Assembly: GCF_000222605.1 (NCBI RefSeq) | Contig: NZ_AFWF01000175.1 | Location: forward strand, 44,695-108,694 | Origin: Vibrio ichthyoenteri ATCC 700023 | GTDB taxonomy: Bacteria; Pseudomonadota; Gammaproteobacteria; Enterobacterales; Vibrionaceae | Direction of reading: 5' to 3' | DNA length: 64,000 nucleotides | Part shown: one piece after another, positions 32,118 to 42,910 of the stretch | How the letters are laid out: the number at the start of each line of letters is the position of its first letter | Numbering within the stretch: the stretch's first letter is position 1 | The notes under the pieces: generated by a model | Database searches by the model: none | Told to the model about the DNA's origin: nothing | Seen by the model: only the letters and a program-made list of their open reading frames with translations | Program-made: the position numbers and the translations under genes

Positions 32118-32297
32118 ATGAGTGATGTTAACAAAATTGAAAAAGGCGAGAAGCTTTCGCTGGAGTGGAAATCGTTCCTCTTCATCACAGTGATTCTCTT
32201 TCCAATTCTTAGTGTCGCATTCGTAGGCGGTTACGGATTTATTGTTTGGGCGCTGCAAGTGTTCTTCTTTGGACCTCCTGGCGTTCACGGTGGTTAA
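32118..32297 (+). CDS. torE: TorE, small membrane protein of the TMAO reductase operon
   Basis: 59 residues from the ATG at 32118 (MSDVNKIEKGEKLSLEWKS), with one long membrane helix (ITVILFPILSVAFVGGYGFIVWALQVFF) and a short tail FFGPPGVHGG. This is the NapE/TorE type of small protein found at the head of vibrio and Shewanella tor operons; its role is unclear. The frame is open upstream to a TTG at 32007, but the family's length favours the ATG. It lies 51 bases before torC. Confidence 0.82.
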   Translation: MSDVNKIEKGEKLSLEWKSFLFITVILFPILSVAFVGGYGFIVWALQVFFFGPPGVHGG

Positions 32298-32348
32298 GCC
32301 TCGAGCTCACAACGACACTTCTATATAAGAATTTTAAGAGAGCGAATC

Positions 32349-33533
32349 ATGAAAAATATGATTATCAAATTGTGGCGCACAATGTCGCGTCCTGCGGTTC
32401 ATATCAGCCTAGGTGTGCTGACGATGGGCGGCTTTATTGCTGGTGTTATTTTCTGGGGTGGTTTCAACACTGCGCTAGAAGTGACCAATACAGAAAAGTT
32501 CTGTATCAGTTGTCACACCATGCGTGACAACGTGTACGTAGAACTGCAAGAGACTGTTCACTGGAAAAACCACTCTGGTGTTCGTGCTACATGTCCTGAC
32601 TGTCACGTTCCTCACAACTGGACAGACAAGATTGCACGTAAGATGCAAGCTTCAAAAGAAGTATTTGCTCAAGTATTCGGCAACTATGATGAACCAGGTG
32701 TGTTTGAAGAGCGTCGAATAGAGCTTGCTAAACATGAATGGGATCGTTTCTCGGCGAACAAATCTCAAGAATGTAAAGATTGTCACAACTACGAATCGAT
32801 GGATTTCGAGCAAATGTCTCCAACTGCTCGTATTCAAATGAAGCAAGCGGCAGAAAAAGATCAAAGCTGTGTTGATTGCCACAAAGGCATCGCGCACAAC
32901 CTACCAGCTGGTATGGATAGCATCGGCGGTATCGTAGGTGATCTAGAAGCATTAGCTTCGAACACGAACTACGATGTAGGCCAAGAATTGGTGAGCGTTC
33001 GTCACCTACCAATTTACTTCGATGACAAAGGCGAGAAAGAAGCGGGTCTTCTAAATCCTGCATCGGTTGTTAAAGTTATCGCGGACAAAGGCGACTACGC
33101 TGAAATCGAAATCGATGGCTGGCGCAAAGCGAAAGGCTTTGGTCGTGTAATCCAAGCTGATTTTGGTAAAAACATTGCTGTTGCATCACTTCTAAAAGAA
33201 GCATCAACGGACAGCAAAGTGGTTACCACCGGTGAGAAAAAAGTGGATGAGCTAACGGGTCTTCCATGGGAGAAAGTGGCTGCGACGGTATGGATCAAGA
33301 AAGAATCTATGCTAAACGACATCACGCCTGTATGGGAAAAATCGGCAGAAGCATACAAAACAAACTGTTCAGTATGTCATACCCAACCAGCTGAAGCGCA
33401 CTTCGATGCGAACACTTGGCCAGGTATGTTCGACGGTATGCTTGCGTTCGTTAACCTAGATACAGATAGTGAAGCACTGATCTTGAAGTACCTACAGATG
33501 CACTCTTCAGATTTTGCTGAAGGTCACCACTAA
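32349..33533 (+). CDS. torC: TorC, pentahaem c-type cytochrome
   Basis: The 394-residue NapC/NirT-family protein carries electrons from menaquinol to periplasmic TorA. A single N-terminal membrane anchor (about residues 18-38) is followed by four CxxCH haem motifs (CISCH, CPDCH, CKDCH, CVDCH) in the first 180 residues. A fifth, CSVCH, lies in the C-terminal extension near 340 and is diagnostic for TorC versus tetrahaem NapC. It precedes torA by 24 bases. Confidence 0.96.
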   Translation: MKNMIIKLWRTMSRPAVHISLGVLTMGGFIAGVIFWGGFNTALEVTNTEKFCISCHTMRDNVYVELQETVHWKNHSGVRATCPDCHVPHNWTDKIARKMQASKEVFAQVFGNYDEPGVFEERRIELAKHEWDRFSANKSQECKDCHNYESMDFEQMSPTARIQMKQAAEKDQSCVDCHKGIAHNLPAGMDSIGGIVGDLEALASNTNYDVGQELVSVRHLPIYFDDKGEKEAGLLNPASVVKVIADKGDYAEIEIDGWRKAKGFGRVIQADFGKNIAVASLLKEASTDSKVVTTGEKKVDELTGLPWEKVAATVWIKKESMLNDITPVWEKSAEAYKTNCSVCHTQPAEAHFDANTWPGMFDGMLAFVNLDTDSEALILKYLQMHSSDFAEGHH

Positions 33534-33557
33534 TACGCGTCGGATGGAGTAATTTTA

Positions 33558-36020
33558 ATGGCAATTACACGAAGAAGTTTTCTTAAGGGCGTAGCAACTA
33601 CCAGTGCTGCGTCAGTAATCGGTCCTAGTCTGTTAGCGTCAGCTTCAGCTAGTGCTGCTGAGAGCACGGGTACTTGGAAAGTAACCGGTTCTCACTGGGG
33701 CGCATTCCGCGCCCACATCTACGCGGGTAAAGTTCAAGAGATTCAACCAATTGAGCTAGATAAAAACCCAACCGAGATGTTGAACGGTATTAAAGGCATT
33801 ATCTACAGCCCATCACGTGTACGTTACCCAATGGTACGTCTAGATTGGTTGAAGAAGCACAAATACAGCGCAGAAACTCGCGGTAACAACCGTTTTATCC
33901 GTGTTACTTGGGATGAAGCACTAGACTTGTTCTACCGTGAACTAGAGCGCGTTCAAAAAGATTACGGTCCTTGGGCTCTGCACGCAGGTCAAACAGGCTG
34001 GAACCAAACAGGTTCATTCAACAACTGTACTGCACACATGCAACGTGCCGTTGGTATGCATGGTAACTTCATCACAAAAGTAGGTGACTACTCGACGGGT
34101 GCTGGTCAAACCATCATGCCTTACGTACTTGGTTCTACTGAAGTTTACGCACAAGGTACTTCTTGGTCTGAAATCCTAGAAAACTCAGACAACATCGTAC
34201 TTTGGGCAAACGACCCAGTTAAAAACCTACAAGTAGGTTGGAACTGTGAAACGCATGAGTCATTTAAGTACCTAGCTCAACTGCAAGAGAAAGTAGCGAA
34301 AGGCGAAATCAATGTACTTTCAGTTGACCCAGTTAAGAACAAAACTCAGCGTTACCTGAATAACGATCACCTGTACATCAACCCGATGACAGACGTGGCG
34401 TTCATGATGGCTGTCGCGCATGTTCTTTACAATGAAGACCTGTACGACAAAGAGTTCATTAAGACTTACTGTCTAGGTTTTGAAGACTTCATTGGTTACG
34501 TACAAGGCGAAACCAAAGATAAAGTTGTTAAGACTCCTGAGTGGGCAGAAGAGATCTGTGGCGTTAAAGCTGACAAGATCCGCGAATTTGCTCGCATGCT
34601 TGTTAATGGTCGTACACAGATCCTGATGGGTTGGTGTATCCAACGTCAAGAGCACGGTGAGCAGCCATACTGGGCAGCAGCAGTAGTTGCAGCGATGGTT
34701 GGTCAAATTGGTCTACCTGGCGGCGGTATCTCTTACGGTCACCACTACTCAAGTATCGGTGTTCCATCAACTGGCTTTGCTGGCCCTGGTGGTTTCCCTC
34801 GTAACCTTGATACTGGTTCTAAGCCAAAATGGGACAACAACGATTTCAACGGCTACAGCCGTACAATCCCTGTTGCTCGTTGGATTGACTGTCTACTTGA
34901 ACCGGGTAAAGAGATCCGTTACAACGGCGGTAAAGTGAAGCTTCCAGACTTCAAGATGATGGTGATCTCGGGTTGTAACCCATGGCACCACCACCAAGAC
35001 CGCAACCGTATGAAGAAAGCGTTTATGAAGCTTCAAACGGTAGTAACGATTGAATTTGCGTGGACGGCAACTTGTCGCTTCTCTGATATCGTGCTTCCAG
35101 CATGTACTCAGTGGGAACGTAACGACATCGACGTATACGGTTCGTACTCAAACAAAGGTTTGGTTGCGATGCATCGTCTAGTGGACCCATTGTTCCAATC
35201 TAAGACTGACTTCCAAATCATGAGTGAACTAACTCAGCGCTTTGGCCGTCGTGACGAATACACTCGTGGTATGAGTGAGATGGAATGGATTCAAAGCCTA
35301 TACAACGATTGTAAAGCAGCGAACACTGGTAAGTTTGAAATGCCAGAATTTGCTGAGTTCTGGGAACAGAGTGTTCTAGATTTCGGTGAAGGTAAACCTT
35401 GGGTTCGCCACGCTGATTTCCGTCAAGACCCAGAGATCAACCCACTAGGTACACCATCAGGCTTCATCGAGATCACTTCTCGTAAGATCGGCCGTTACGG
35501 TTACGAACACTGTCAAGAACACCCAATGTGGTTTGAAAAGACAGAGCGTTCACACGGTGGTCCAGGTTCTGACAAACACCCGTACTGGTTGCAATCTTGC
35601 CACCCAGACAAGCGTTTGCACTCACAAATGTGTGAGTCTGATGAATTCCGTGCAACTTACACCGTTCAAGGTCGTGAGCCGGTTTACATCAACCCACTAG
35701 ATGCTAAAGCAAAAGGCATCAAAGATGGTGATTTGGTACGCGTATTTAACGACCGTGGTCAGCTAATGGCTGGTGCTGTATTAACTGACAGCTACCCACG
35801 TGGTGTTATTCGTATCGAAGAAGGTGCATGGTACGGTCCACTATCTGAAAAAGTGGGCGCAATCTGTACTTACGGCGATCCAAACACACTAACGCTGGAC
35901 ATCGGTTCTTCTGAGCTAGCTCAAGCAACGTCTGCAAACACTTGTATCGTTGATTTTGAGAAGTTCAAAGGCAAAGTGCCACCAGTGACTTCATTCGGTG
36001 GTCCAATCGAAGTTAACTAA
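33558..36020 (+). CDS. torA: TorA, trimethylamine-N-oxide reductase
   Basis: The 820-residue molybdenum (bis-MGD) oxidoreductase reduces TMAO to trimethylamine as a terminal acceptor in the periplasm. The twin-arginine signal is [20 protein letters not shown], cleaved after about residue 33 (ASASAA). The Mo-ligand Ser lies in [36 protein letters not shown] and the C-terminal cofactor domain are in order. It has the TorA length typical of marine bacteria. The chaperone gene torD and the torSTR regulators are not adjacent. A terminator follows. Confidence 0.97.
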   Translation: MAITRRSFLKGVATTSAASVIGPSLLASASASAAESTGTWKVTGSHWGAFRAHIYAGKVQEIQPIELDKNPTEMLNGIKGIIYSPSRVRYPMVRLDWLKKHKYSAETRGNNRFIRVTWDEALDLFYRELERVQKDYGPWALHAGQTGWNQTGSFNNCTAHMQRAVGMHGNFITKVGDYSTGAGQTIMPYVLGSTEVYAQGTSWSEILENSDNIVLWANDPVKNLQVGWNCETHESFKYLAQLQEKVAKGEINVLSVDPVKNKTQRYLNNDHLYINPMTDVAFMMAVAHVLYNEDLYDKEFIKTYCLGFEDFIGYVQGETKDKVVKTPEWAEEICGVKADKIREFARMLVNGRTQILMGWCIQRQEHGEQPYWAAAVVAAMVGQIGLPGGGISYGHHYSSIGVPSTGFAGPGGFPRNLDTGSKPKWDNNDFNGYSRTIPVARWIDCLLEPGKEIRYNGGKVKLPDFKMMVISGCNPWHHHQDRNRMKKAFMKLQTVVTIEFAWTATCRFSDIVLPACTQWERNDIDVYGSYSNKGLVAMHRLVDPLFQSKTDFQIMSELTQRFGRRDEYTRGMSEMEWIQSLYNDCKAANTGKFEMPEFAEFWEQSVLDFGEGKPWVRHADFRQDPEINPLGTPSGFIEITSRKIGRYGYEHCQEHPMWFEKTERSHGGPGSDKHPYWLQSCHPDKRLHSQMCESDEFRATYTVQGREPVYINPLDAKAKGIKDGDLVRVFNDRGQLMAGAVLTDSYPRGVIRIEEGAWYGPLSEKVGAICTYGDPNTLTLDIGSSELAQATSANTCIVDFEKFKGKVPPVTSFGGPIEVN

Positions 36021-36050
36021 TTATTAGTTTACTCGCGATAACGAAACACA

Positions 36051-36078
36051 AAAACCAGCCTTCGGGCTGGTTTTTTTT
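36051..36078 (+). terminator. terminator after torA
   Basis: AACCAGCC and GGCTGGTT pair around a TTCG tetraloop, followed by a run of eight T in all. Confidence 0.9.
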
Positions 36079-36391
36079 CATCGGTGTTCATCTGGAATAA
36101 TCAAAAAATATAACCCCCTTCCATCTTGCGCTTAGTCTTATTTGGGCCAGCGTATTGGCCGATGACAATGTCAATTCTTGGCGATGGGTTGGAAGCGCTA
36201 CTGAGGTGCGTTAAGCAAAGCGGTGAAACGGCATTGGTTGGATTGCAGTTCAATTAAGAGTCGTGCAAGCCTTGGGCGTAACCTCGGATTGGGTTTATCG
36301 GCACGCGTAATACTGACAGTGGGTTAAACTCGCCAATCATCGGGCGCTGCTATACACTAGCCGAAAAGTAAGGCATTAATTAGGTTTTCGT
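36079..36391. other. 313-base gap upstream of ruvC
   Basis: No gene is supported. TATACACT at about 36350 is a candidate ruvC -10 element. A short stretch at 36245-36310 could be read as the tail of an HTH regulator, but it is too short to call. Confidence 0.4.
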
Positions 36392-36913
36392 ATGTCTATT
36401 ATCTTGGGAATTGACCCAGGCTCTCGCATCACGGGTTATGGTGTTATTCGCCAACAAGGCCGCCATCTCCAATATCTTGGTAGTGGGTGCATTCGCACCT
36501 CAGAGAAAGAGCTTCCAGGCCGACTAAAGCAGATTTATGCGGGTGTAACGGAAATCATTACTCAGTTTCAACCTGATGTGTTCGCAATTGAGCAAGTGTT
36601 TATGGCGAAGAACGCCGATTCTGCGCTTAAGCTTGGTCAAGCACGCGGCAGTGCGATTGTCGCCGCGGTAAACGCGGACTTACCAGTGTATGAATATGCG
36701 GCAAGACTTATCAAACAAGCCGTGACAGGAACCGGTGGAGCGGATAAGCAGCAAGTGCAGCATATGGTTAAACAGATGCTTAAGTTACCCGCGTGTCCAC
36801 AAGCGGATGCGGCGGATGCACTTGGCGTCGCAATTTGTCATGCCAACACCAATAAAACCCTGGTCGCTTTGGCGGGTAGGGCAACCAGCGCAAGACGCGG
36901 TCGTTACCGTTAA
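36392..36913 (+). CDS. ruvC: RuvC, Holliday junction resolvase
   Basis: 173 residues, as in E. coli (173). RuvC is a dimeric endonuclease that cuts Holliday junctions symmetrically. The acidic catalytic set is visible: Asp7 in [14 protein letters not shown], Glu in [11 protein letters not shown], and the C-terminal pair in [15 protein letters not shown]. It leads the ruvC-ruvA-ruvB cluster; ruvA starts 98 bases downstream. Confidence 0.97.
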   Translation: MSIILGIDPGSRITGYGVIRQQGRHLQYLGSGCIRTSEKELPGRLKQIYAGVTEIITQFQPDVFAIEQVFMAKNADSALKLGQARGSAIVAAVNADLPVYEYAARLIKQAVTGTGGADKQQVQHMVKQMLKLPACPQADAADALGVAICHANTNKTLVALAGRATSARRGRYR

Positions 36914-36935
36914 GCTTGTCGCCACAGCGATTTCA

Positions 36936-36957
36936 ATAGCCAGTTTTTACTGGCTAT
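36936..36957 (+). other. stem-loop between ruvC and ruvA
   Basis: ATAGCCAGT and ACTGGCTAT are exact inverse copies around a TTTT loop. No T run follows, so it is more likely an RNA processing or stability element than a terminator. Confidence 0.55.
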
Positions 36958-37011
36958 CCATCCAGTTATTTATTATCATCGAAGCAAATTCTATTACACT
37001 AGGTACCTACC

Positions 37012-37629
37012 GTGATTGGACGTCTCCGCGGCATTTTGCTAGAAAAGCAACCTCCTGAACTCCTGATTGAAGTCAATGGCATTGGCTATGAAGTACAAAT
37101 GCCAATGAGCTGCTTTTACGAGCTACCCAATATCGGTGAAGAAGCGATCATCTATACTCACTTTGTTGTCCGAGAAGACGCCCAACTGCTTTATGGTTTT
37201 AATACCGTAAAAGAGCGTGCCTTGTTCCGTGAAGTCATCAAAGCGAATGGTGTGGGGCCAAAATTAGGTTTGGGGATTCTTTCTGGTATGACTGCGACGC
37301 AATTTGTTGCCAGCGTTGAACGTGAAGATATCTCAACGTTAGTGAAACTACCGGGTGTAGGTAAAAAGACGGCAGAGCGCCTAGTGGTTGAAATGAAAGA
37401 TCGTCTTAAAGGCTGGAGTGCCGGCGATTTGTTTACCCCATTTACCGACGCAGCACCATTGGATAACAGTACCGGTTCGTCTCAAAGCAACGCGGAAGAA
37501 GAAGCGGTGAGTGCACTGCTGGCGCTTGGCTATAAACCAGTACAAGCATCTAAAGTCGTTTCTCAAGTGAAGAAACCGGGAATGACGTGTGAAGAGCTGA
37601 TTAAAGACGCTCTTAAATCGATGGTGTAA
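37012..37629 (+). CDS. ruvA: RuvA, Holliday junction branch migration complex subunit
   Basis: 205 residues starting at GTG (37012, [19 protein letters not shown]). RuvA forms tetramers that bind the four-way junction and load RuvB. Domain I (OB fold) is followed by the two helix-hairpin-helix motifs ([18 protein letters not shown] and [19 protein letters not shown]) and a C-terminal three-helix domain ([20 protein letters not shown]) that contacts RuvB. It ends 12 bases before ruvB. Confidence 0.97.
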   Translation: MIGRLRGILLEKQPPELLIEVNGIGYEVQMPMSCFYELPNIGEEAIIYTHFVVREDAQLLYGFNTVKERALFREVIKANGVGPKLGLGILSGMTATQFVASVEREDISTLVKLPGVGKKTAERLVVEMKDRLKGWSAGDLFTPFTDAAPLDNSTGSSQSNAEEEAVSALLALGYKPVQASKVVSQVKKPGMTCEELIKDALKSMV

Positions 37630-37641
37630 CGGGGATTATTC

Positions 37642-38646
37642 ATGATTGAAGCTGATCGTTTAATTGCACCTGATAGCCCGGTTTTTCATGATGAAGATGT
37701 CATAGACCGTGCGATACGTCCGAAAAAACTGGATGACTATCGTGGTCAGGATCATGTTCGTGACCAAATGGAGATCTTCATTCAAGCGGCTCGGCTTCGT
37801 AGTGAACCACTGGATCATCTACTGATTTTTGGTCCTCCGGGTTTGGGTAAAACCACCTTGGCTAACATTGTCGCCAATGAGATGGGCGTTAATATTCGTA
37901 CTACTTCCGGCCCGGTGTTAGAAAAAGCGGGTGACTTGGCGGCATTGCTGACCAATCTTGAAGAAAATGACGTACTGTTCATCGATGAAATACATCGCCT
38001 CAGCCCGATGGTGGAAGAGGTACTGTATCCTGCCATGGAAGATTACCAGTTAGACATTATGATTGGTGAAGGCCCTGCAGCACGTTCGATCAAAATTGAC
38101 CTACCTCCTTTTACCTTAATAGGTGCCACTACGCGCGCGGGGTCATTGACCTCACCACTGCGCGACCGCTTTGGTATTACCCAGCGACTAGAGTATTACC
38201 AAGTGCCAGATCTGCAGCATATCGTTCAGCGTAGTGCCGATTGCTTAGGTTTGTCGATGGAATCGGAAGGCGCACTTGAAGTTGCGCGCCGTGCTCGTGG
38301 TACCCCGCGTATTGCAAACCGTCTGTTACGCCGTGTTCGAGATTACGCGGAAGTAAAAGGGGATGGTCATATTAGCCCTGACATCGCGGATAAAGCGCTG
38401 AATATGCTCGATGTAGACGCGCAAGGCTTTGACTATATGGACCGCAAGCTATTACTGGCAATTATGGAAAAGTTTGGTGGTGGTCCGGTTGGATTGGACA
38501 ACATGGCCGCAGCGATTGGTGAAGAAAAAGACACCATTGAAGATGTACTAGAACCCTACCTTATACAGCAAGGTTATTTGCAACGAACCCCACGTGGACG
38601 AATTGCAACCGATCGCGCCTATCTCCATTTCGGTATCGACAAGTAA
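37642..38646 (+). CDS. ruvB: RuvB, Holliday junction branch migration motor
   Basis: The 334-residue AAA+ ATPase drives branch migration. Walker A is GPPGLGKTT, Walker [11 protein letters not shown], sensor 1 IGATTRAG and the arginine finger region SPLRDRFGI. The C-terminal winged helix ([20 protein letters not shown]) is complete. Length matches E. coli RuvB (336). Confidence 0.98.
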   Translation: MIEADRLIAPDSPVFHDEDVIDRAIRPKKLDDYRGQDHVRDQMEIFIQAARLRSEPLDHLLIFGPPGLGKTTLANIVANEMGVNIRTTSGPVLEKAGDLAALLTNLEENDVLFIDEIHRLSPMVEEVLYPAMEDYQLDIMIGEGPAARSIKIDLPPFTLIGATTRAGSLTSPLRDRFGITQRLEYYQVPDLQHIVQRSADCLGLSMESEGALEVARRARGTPRIANRLLRRVRDYAEVKGDGHISPDIADKALNMLDVDAQGFDYMDRKLLLAIMEKFGGGPVGLDNMAAAIGEEKDTIEDVLEPYLIQQGYLQRTPRGRIATDRAYLHFGIDK

Positions 38647-38672
38647 ACTTTGATTACCGATTTGATCGCATA

Positions 38673-38720
38673 CACTCAAGTGTTCGTAAAAAATTACAAT
38701 AAATTGTGAATACTTGAGTG
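38673..38720. other. 13-bp stem-loop downstream of ruvB
   Basis: CACTCAAGTGTTC (38673-38685) and GAATACTTGAGTG (38708-38720) pair with one G-T wobble around a 22-base AT-rich loop. A T-rich stretch follows but it is not a clean U tract, so this is either a weak ruvCAB terminator or a structured 3' end. Confidence 0.5.
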
Positions 38721-38896
38721 AGTTTGTTTTGATTTTCTCTTCAAAAATGGCGCTTTGTGCCATGAGTCACATTTAATAAATCTTACCTAACACGCTCTAA
38801 GTAGCTGATAATGATGGCTTGTTAACTATTGATGTTGATTATGTTCTGATTAACTTCTCATTTTCGCTATCCTCTGTTGATAAACTTGCTAAGCTT

Positions 38897-38960
38897 TTGA
38901 TTTGGATCAAATTGATGCATTTTTGCCCAAAAATGCAAAATTAAACTTGACGCAGATCAA
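38897..38960 (+). promoter_or_regulatory. two FNR-type sites upstream of cydA
   Basis: TTGATTTGGATCAA (38897-38910) is an exact TTGAT-N4-ATCAA FNR consensus. TTGACGCAGATCAA (38947-38960) differs at one base. Between them GCATTTTT and AAAAATGC (38917-38936) form an 8-bp inverted repeat. In E. coli the cyd promoter is repressed by FNR and activated by ArcA; GTTAA-type segments near 38820 and 39040 could be ArcA sites. The rest of the 530-base gap (38647-39176) holds no gene. Confidence 0.75.
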
Positions 38961-39176
38961 AGCGAACCTTTGCCATAAACCTTTTGAAACATTGGGAATT
39001 TCAAAGTAATATTAGCGATAGCTATATTAGCTGATGCTTAACAATTAACTAACCATTGCGGCACATTTTTATAACAACAAGACGTTTTTATAAACAAATC
39101 TCGAGTTTGTTCAACGATCGGGGTGCCAAAGCAATTAATGTAGAGCGTGTCTTTCAGCCGACACATAGGAGTTACC

Positions 39177-40763
39177 ATGATTGACATAGTTGATCTATCG
39201 CGGTTGCAGTTTGCTTTAACTGCGATGTATCACTTCCTATTCGTACCACTGACCCTAGGTATGGCATTTCTGCTTGCCATCATGGAATCACTGTACGTAA
39301 TGACCGATAAGCAAATCTATAAGGACATGACTAAGTTCTGGGGTAAGCTTTTTGGTATTAACTTCGCCCTTGGTGTGGCTACAGGCCTAACCATGGAATT
39401 CCAGTTTGGTACGAACTGGTCATACTATTCCCACTATGTTGGTGACATCTTCGGAGCACCACTGGCCATTGAAGCTCTTGTCGCTTTCTTCTTAGAATCC
39501 ACTTTTGTAGGTTTATTCTTCTTTGGTTGGGATCGACTGACAAAACGCCAGCACTTAGTGGTGACGTGGTTGGTTGCTCTAGGCTCTAACTTCTCAGCAC
39601 TTTGGATTCTTATTGCTAATGGCTGGATGCAAAACCCAGTCGGCGCAGAATTCAACTTTGAAACCATGCGTATGGAAATGGTGAGCTTTGCTGACGTTGT
39701 ACTAAACCCAGTAGCGCAAGTTAAATTCGTACACACGGTAGCATCAGGCTACACCTGTGGTGCGATGTTCGTTCTTGGTATCAGCTCTTACTACCTAATT
39801 AAAGGTCGTGATGTGGCTTTTGCTCGTCGTTCATTTGCTATCGCAGCATCGTTCGGTATGGCAGCGATTCTATCTACTATCGTGCTAGGTGATGAATCTG
39901 GTTACGAGTTAGGTGAAGTTCAGAAAGTGAAACTCGCCGCGGTTGAAGCGGAATGGCACACTGAACCTGCACCTGCTGCGTTTACTGTGTTTGGTATTCC
40001 AAACCAAGAGACGATGGAAACCGATTACGCGCTAAAAATTCCGTTTGTGATGGGTATCATCGCGACGCGTTCTTTGGATGAGCAAGTTACTGGTTTACGT
40101 GACCTACGTGACGAACACGTTGATCGTATTCGTAACGGTATGTACGCCTATGAACTTCTAGAGAAGCTACGTGCTGGCGAAAAATCAGAAGCGAACATGG
40201 CAGCGTTTGATGAAGTGAAGGGTGACCTTGGTTACGGCTTACTTCTGAAGCGTTACACTGATACTGTAACGGATGCGAGCGAAGCTCAAATCCAAGCGGC
40301 TGCGGATGATTCAATCCCAACTGTATGGCCACTATTCTGGTCATTCCGTATCATGGTTGCGTGTGGCTTTATTATGCTATTCGTCTTCGGCGCTGCATTC
40401 CTACAAACTTGCCGTCAAAAGATTGAGCAAAAAACGTGGGTTCTTAAAGCGGCACTATTTAGTATTCCACTACCATGGATTGCGATTGAAGCCGGTTGGT
40501 TTGTTGCAGAGTACGGTCGTCAACCATGGGCTGTAGGTGAGATCCTACCGGTTCACGTTGCGGCATCCGCACTAACGGCAGCTGAAATCTGGACTTCTCT
40601 ATTTGCAATTCTAGCGCTTTACACGGTGTTCTTGATTGCTGAAGTTTACCTAATGGTTAAGTTTGCACGTAAAGGACCAAGCAGTCTGAAAACAGGCCGC
40701 TACCACTTCGAACAAAACGCTGACTCTGTTGAAGACAAAGTTAGTCGCCAAGTAGAAGCGTAA
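39177..40763 (+). CDS. cydA: cytochrome bd-I ubiquinol oxidase subunit I
   Basis: 528 residues from the ATG at 39177 ([21 protein letters not shown]), preceded by TAGGAG; an in-frame start ten codons earlier is less likely. Cytochrome bd has high oxygen affinity and is used in microaerobic growth. The haem b595 ligand His19 lies in the first helix and the GWxxxExGRQPW quinol-oxidase signature is seen as [14 protein letters not shown] long periplasmic Q-loop is present. It is the first gene of cydABX-ybgE behind FNR-type sites. Confidence 0.98.
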   Translation: MIDIVDLSRLQFALTAMYHFLFVPLTLGMAFLLAIMESLYVMTDKQIYKDMTKFWGKLFGINFALGVATGLTMEFQFGTNWSYYSHYVGDIFGAPLAIEALVAFFLESTFVGLFFFGWDRLTKRQHLVVTWLVALGSNFSALWILIANGWMQNPVGAEFNFETMRMEMVSFADVVLNPVAQVKFVHTVASGYTCGAMFVLGISSYYLIKGRDVAFARRSFAIAASFGMAAILSTIVLGDESGYELGEVQKVKLAAVEAEWHTEPAPAAFTVFGIPNQETMETDYALKIPFVMGIIATRSLDEQVTGLRDLRDEHVDRIRNGMYAYELLEKLRAGEKSEANMAAFDEVKGDLGYGLLLKRYTDTVTDASEAQIQAAADDSIPTVWPLFWSFRIMVACGFIMLFVFGAAFLQTCRQKIEQKTWVLKAALFSIPLPWIAIEAGWFVAEYGRQPWAVGEILPVHVAASALTAAEIWTSLFAILALYTVFLIAEVYLMVKFARKGPSSLKTGRYHFEQNADSVEDKVSRQVEA

Positions 40764-40774
40764 GGAGAAAGAAT

Positions 40775-41911
40775 ATGTTTGATTACGAAATCTTGCGATT
40801 CATCTGGTGGGTACTGATCGGTGTGCTGCTTGTTGGTTTCGCAATTACCGACGGTTTCGATATGGGTGTGGGCGCGCTTGTACCTATTATCGGTAAAAAT
40901 GATTCTGAACGCCGAGTGATGATCAACTCGATCGCACCGCACTGGGATGGTAACCAAGTTTGGCTTATCACCGCGGGTGGTGCGTTGTTTGCGGCATGGC
41001 CGCTAGTGTACGCAACGTCATTCTCAGGTTTTTATCTGGCAATGATCCTAACGCTTGCGGCGCTATGGCTACGTCCTATCGGCCTAGACTACCGTTCGAA
41101 AATTGAAGATAAAAAATGGCGTAACACTTGGGATATCTGTATCTCAATCAGTGGTTTCGTTCCACCAATCATCTTCGGTGTTGCGTTTGGTAACTTACTG
41201 CAAGGCGTACCGTTTGAACTGAGCGATTTCATGATGCCGACGTATCATGGCAACTTCTTCGATCTATTGAACGGCTTTGCTATCTTGTGTGGTCTAGTGA
41301 GCTTGTTCATGATCTTGATGCAAGGTGCAGCATGGCTACAAATGAAAACGACTGATGCAGTTCATACGCGTGCACGTAACGTGGCACAAATTATGGGCCT
41401 TCTAACGGTAGCGACATTTGTAACAGCAGGCTTCTTTATCCAAGATATGGAAGGCTACGTTATCAAATCTGTGATTGATACTGGCGCAGCTTCTAACCCA
41501 CTAACAAAAGAAGTGGTACGTGAAGCAGGTGCTTGGCTGAATAACTTCGAGACTTACCCAGCAATGTGGGCTGCACCTATCTTAGGTGTCGTAATGCCGC
41601 TGCTAGCAGTGCTTGCGTCTCGCTTTGAAAAATGTGGTTTTTCATTCTTGTTCTCAAGCCTAGGTAATGCAGGCATTATCTTCACTGCTGGCCTATCAAT
41701 GTTCCCGTTCGTGATGCCATCAAGCCGCGTGCCAAGCCACAGCTTGACCATGTGGGATGCAACATCATCTGAACTGACATTGAACCTGATGACAGCGGTT
41801 GCCTTTGTTATGGTGCCAATCATCCTTGGCTACACCACGTGGACGTACTACAAAATGTTCGGCCGCTTGGATAGCAAGTTCATTGAAGAAAACAAAAACT
41901 CACTTTACTAA
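40775..41911 (+). CDS. cydB: cytochrome bd-I ubiquinol oxidase subunit II
   Basis: The 378-residue integral membrane subunit has a length close to E. coli CydB (379). It starts MFDYEILRFIWWVLIGVLLVGFAITDGFDMGVG; WDGNQVWLITAGGALFAAWP is conserved. It follows cydA by 11 bases with an AAGGAG site and precedes cydX by 12 bases. Confidence 0.98.
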   Translation: MFDYEILRFIWWVLIGVLLVGFAITDGFDMGVGALVPIIGKNDSERRVMINSIAPHWDGNQVWLITAGGALFAAWPLVYATSFSGFYLAMILTLAALWLRPIGLDYRSKIEDKKWRNTWDICISISGFVPPIIFGVAFGNLLQGVPFELSDFMMPTYHGNFFDLLNGFAILCGLVSLFMILMQGAAWLQMKTTDAVHTRARNVAQIMGLLTVATFVTAGFFIQDMEGYVIKSVIDTGAASNPLTKEVVREAGAWLNNFETYPAMWAAPILGVVMPLLAVLASRFEKCGFSFLFSSLGNAGIIFTAGLSMFPFVMPSSRVPSHSLTMWDATSSELTLNLMTAVAFVMVPIILGYTTWTYYKMFGRLDSKFIEENKNSLY

Positions 41912-41923
41912 GGAGCAATCACA

Positions 41924-42031
41924 ATGTGGTATTTCGCATGGATTCTAGGTGTACTGCTTGCTTGCGCATTCGGTATCATCAACGCTCTTTGGTTAGAGCA
42001 TTCGGAAATGATGGATAAAGACAGTGAGTGA
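41924..42031 (+). CDS. cydX: CydX, small subunit of cytochrome bd-I
   Basis: 35 residues: a single membrane helix MWYFAWILGVLLACAFGI, then NALWLEHSE and an acidic end. The sequence is clearly CydX, which stabilises the haem pocket of CydAB. AAGGAG lies 7 bases before the ATG. The reading frame overlaps the GTG start of ybgE by eight bases. Confidence 0.95.
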   Translation: MWYFAWILGVLLACAFGIINALWLEHSEMMDKDSE

Positions 42032-42326
42032 TCTCGCTGAAAAGGCGGCAAAAATACATGCCCCTTTGGATAAGGCCCTGTTTAGGGGCTTATCTCTGGT
42101 TTTAGGCTTTTTCCACGTTGCTATGGTGATGTGGGACCCACATGCCTATTCAGAAGCGATTGGCGGTTTCAATACCGTCATTTCGCCACTGATGATTTGG
42201 GCAATTTGCTCAAGTATGGTATTTGGTTTGTCGTTCAAACCGCATAACTGGTATTGGCAGTTACTCTTTAGCCCATACTTCAGTTTGTCGATTCTTATTT
42301 ATCTAACGGTTCTTTACGTTTCGTAA
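42024..42326 (+). CDS. ybgE: YbgE, cyd operon membrane protein
   Basis: 100 residues starting at GTG inside the end of cydX. Three hydrophobic helices with SLVLGFFHVAMVMWDP and FKPHNWYWQLLFSPYFS identify the YbgE family, conserved at the end of cyd operons. Its role is unknown. A strong terminator follows, separating the cyd unit from ybgC-tol. Confidence 0.92.
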   Translation: MSDLAEKAAKIHAPLDKALFRGLSLVLGFFHVAMVMWDPHAYSEAIGGFNTVISPLMIWAICSSMVFGLSFKPHNWYWQLLFSPYFSLSILIYLTVLYVS

Positions 42327-42360
42327 TAAATTAGCCTGAAAAACCATCAGAAAATCATTT

Positions 42361-42398
42361 AAATAGCGCCACTTTTGATAAGTTGGCGCTATTTTTTT
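42361..42398 (+). terminator. terminator after cydABX-ybgE
   Basis: AAATAGCGCCA and TGGCGCTATTT form an 11-bp stem, followed by a run of T. Confidence 0.9.
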
Positions 42399-42490
42399 GC
42401 CTAACATCTGAAATCGATCATTAGCCACTGCCCATATCCAATCTAGATGGGGTATAGTAATAACCAAATAATTGGAATTAGAGCACAAAC

Positions 42491-42910
42491 GTGGATGCAT
42501 TTTTGAAAGCATTTGAATGGCCAGTGACCGTTTATTATGAAGACACCGATGCCGGTGGCGTGGTCTACCACTCAAATTATTTGAAGTATTTTGAAAGAGC
42601 AAGAACAGAGCTGCTTCGCAGTGTTGGTGTATCACAGCACGCTTTGTTGGAACAAAATATTGGTTTTGTAGTCCGACACATGGACATAGATTTTTTACAA
42701 GGGGCGCGCCTTGATGAGCAGCTAATGGTCACCACGACGATTTCTGAACTCAAGAAAGCCTCTTTGACCTTCTGTCAGGAGATCGTCAATCCTGATGGTA
42801 AAACATTGTGCAGAGCAATGGTTAAGGTAGCATGTATCGATAATCAGAGGATGAGACCGACTGCGATTCCTCAAGCAATTTATATGGAGTTTTCACGAAG
42901 TGACCGCTGA
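42491..42910 (+). CDS. ybgC: YbgC, Tol-Pal-associated acyl-CoA thioesterase
   Basis: 139 residues from GTG at 42491. The hot-dog fold thioesterase motif [25 protein letters not shown] carries the catalytic Asp. The protein acts on acyl-CoA or acyl-ACP thioesters and binds the phospholipid synthesis machinery in E. coli. It heads the ybgC-tolQRAB-pal-cpoB operon and overlaps tolQ by 11 bases. Confidence 0.96.
   Translation: MDAFLKAFEWPVTVYYEDTDAGGVVYHSNYLKYFERARTELLRSVGVSQHALLEQNIGFVVRHMDIDFLQGARLDEQLMVTTTISELKKASLTFCQEIVNPDGKTLCRAMVKVACIDNQRMRPTAIPQAIYMEFSRSDR

Noticed and set aside
36236-36312. Remnant of an HTH regulator before ruvC
   Set aside because: A stretch reads ALGVTSDWVYRHA before a stop, like the end of an XRE domain, but the open part is under 30 codons and the rest is not recognisable.
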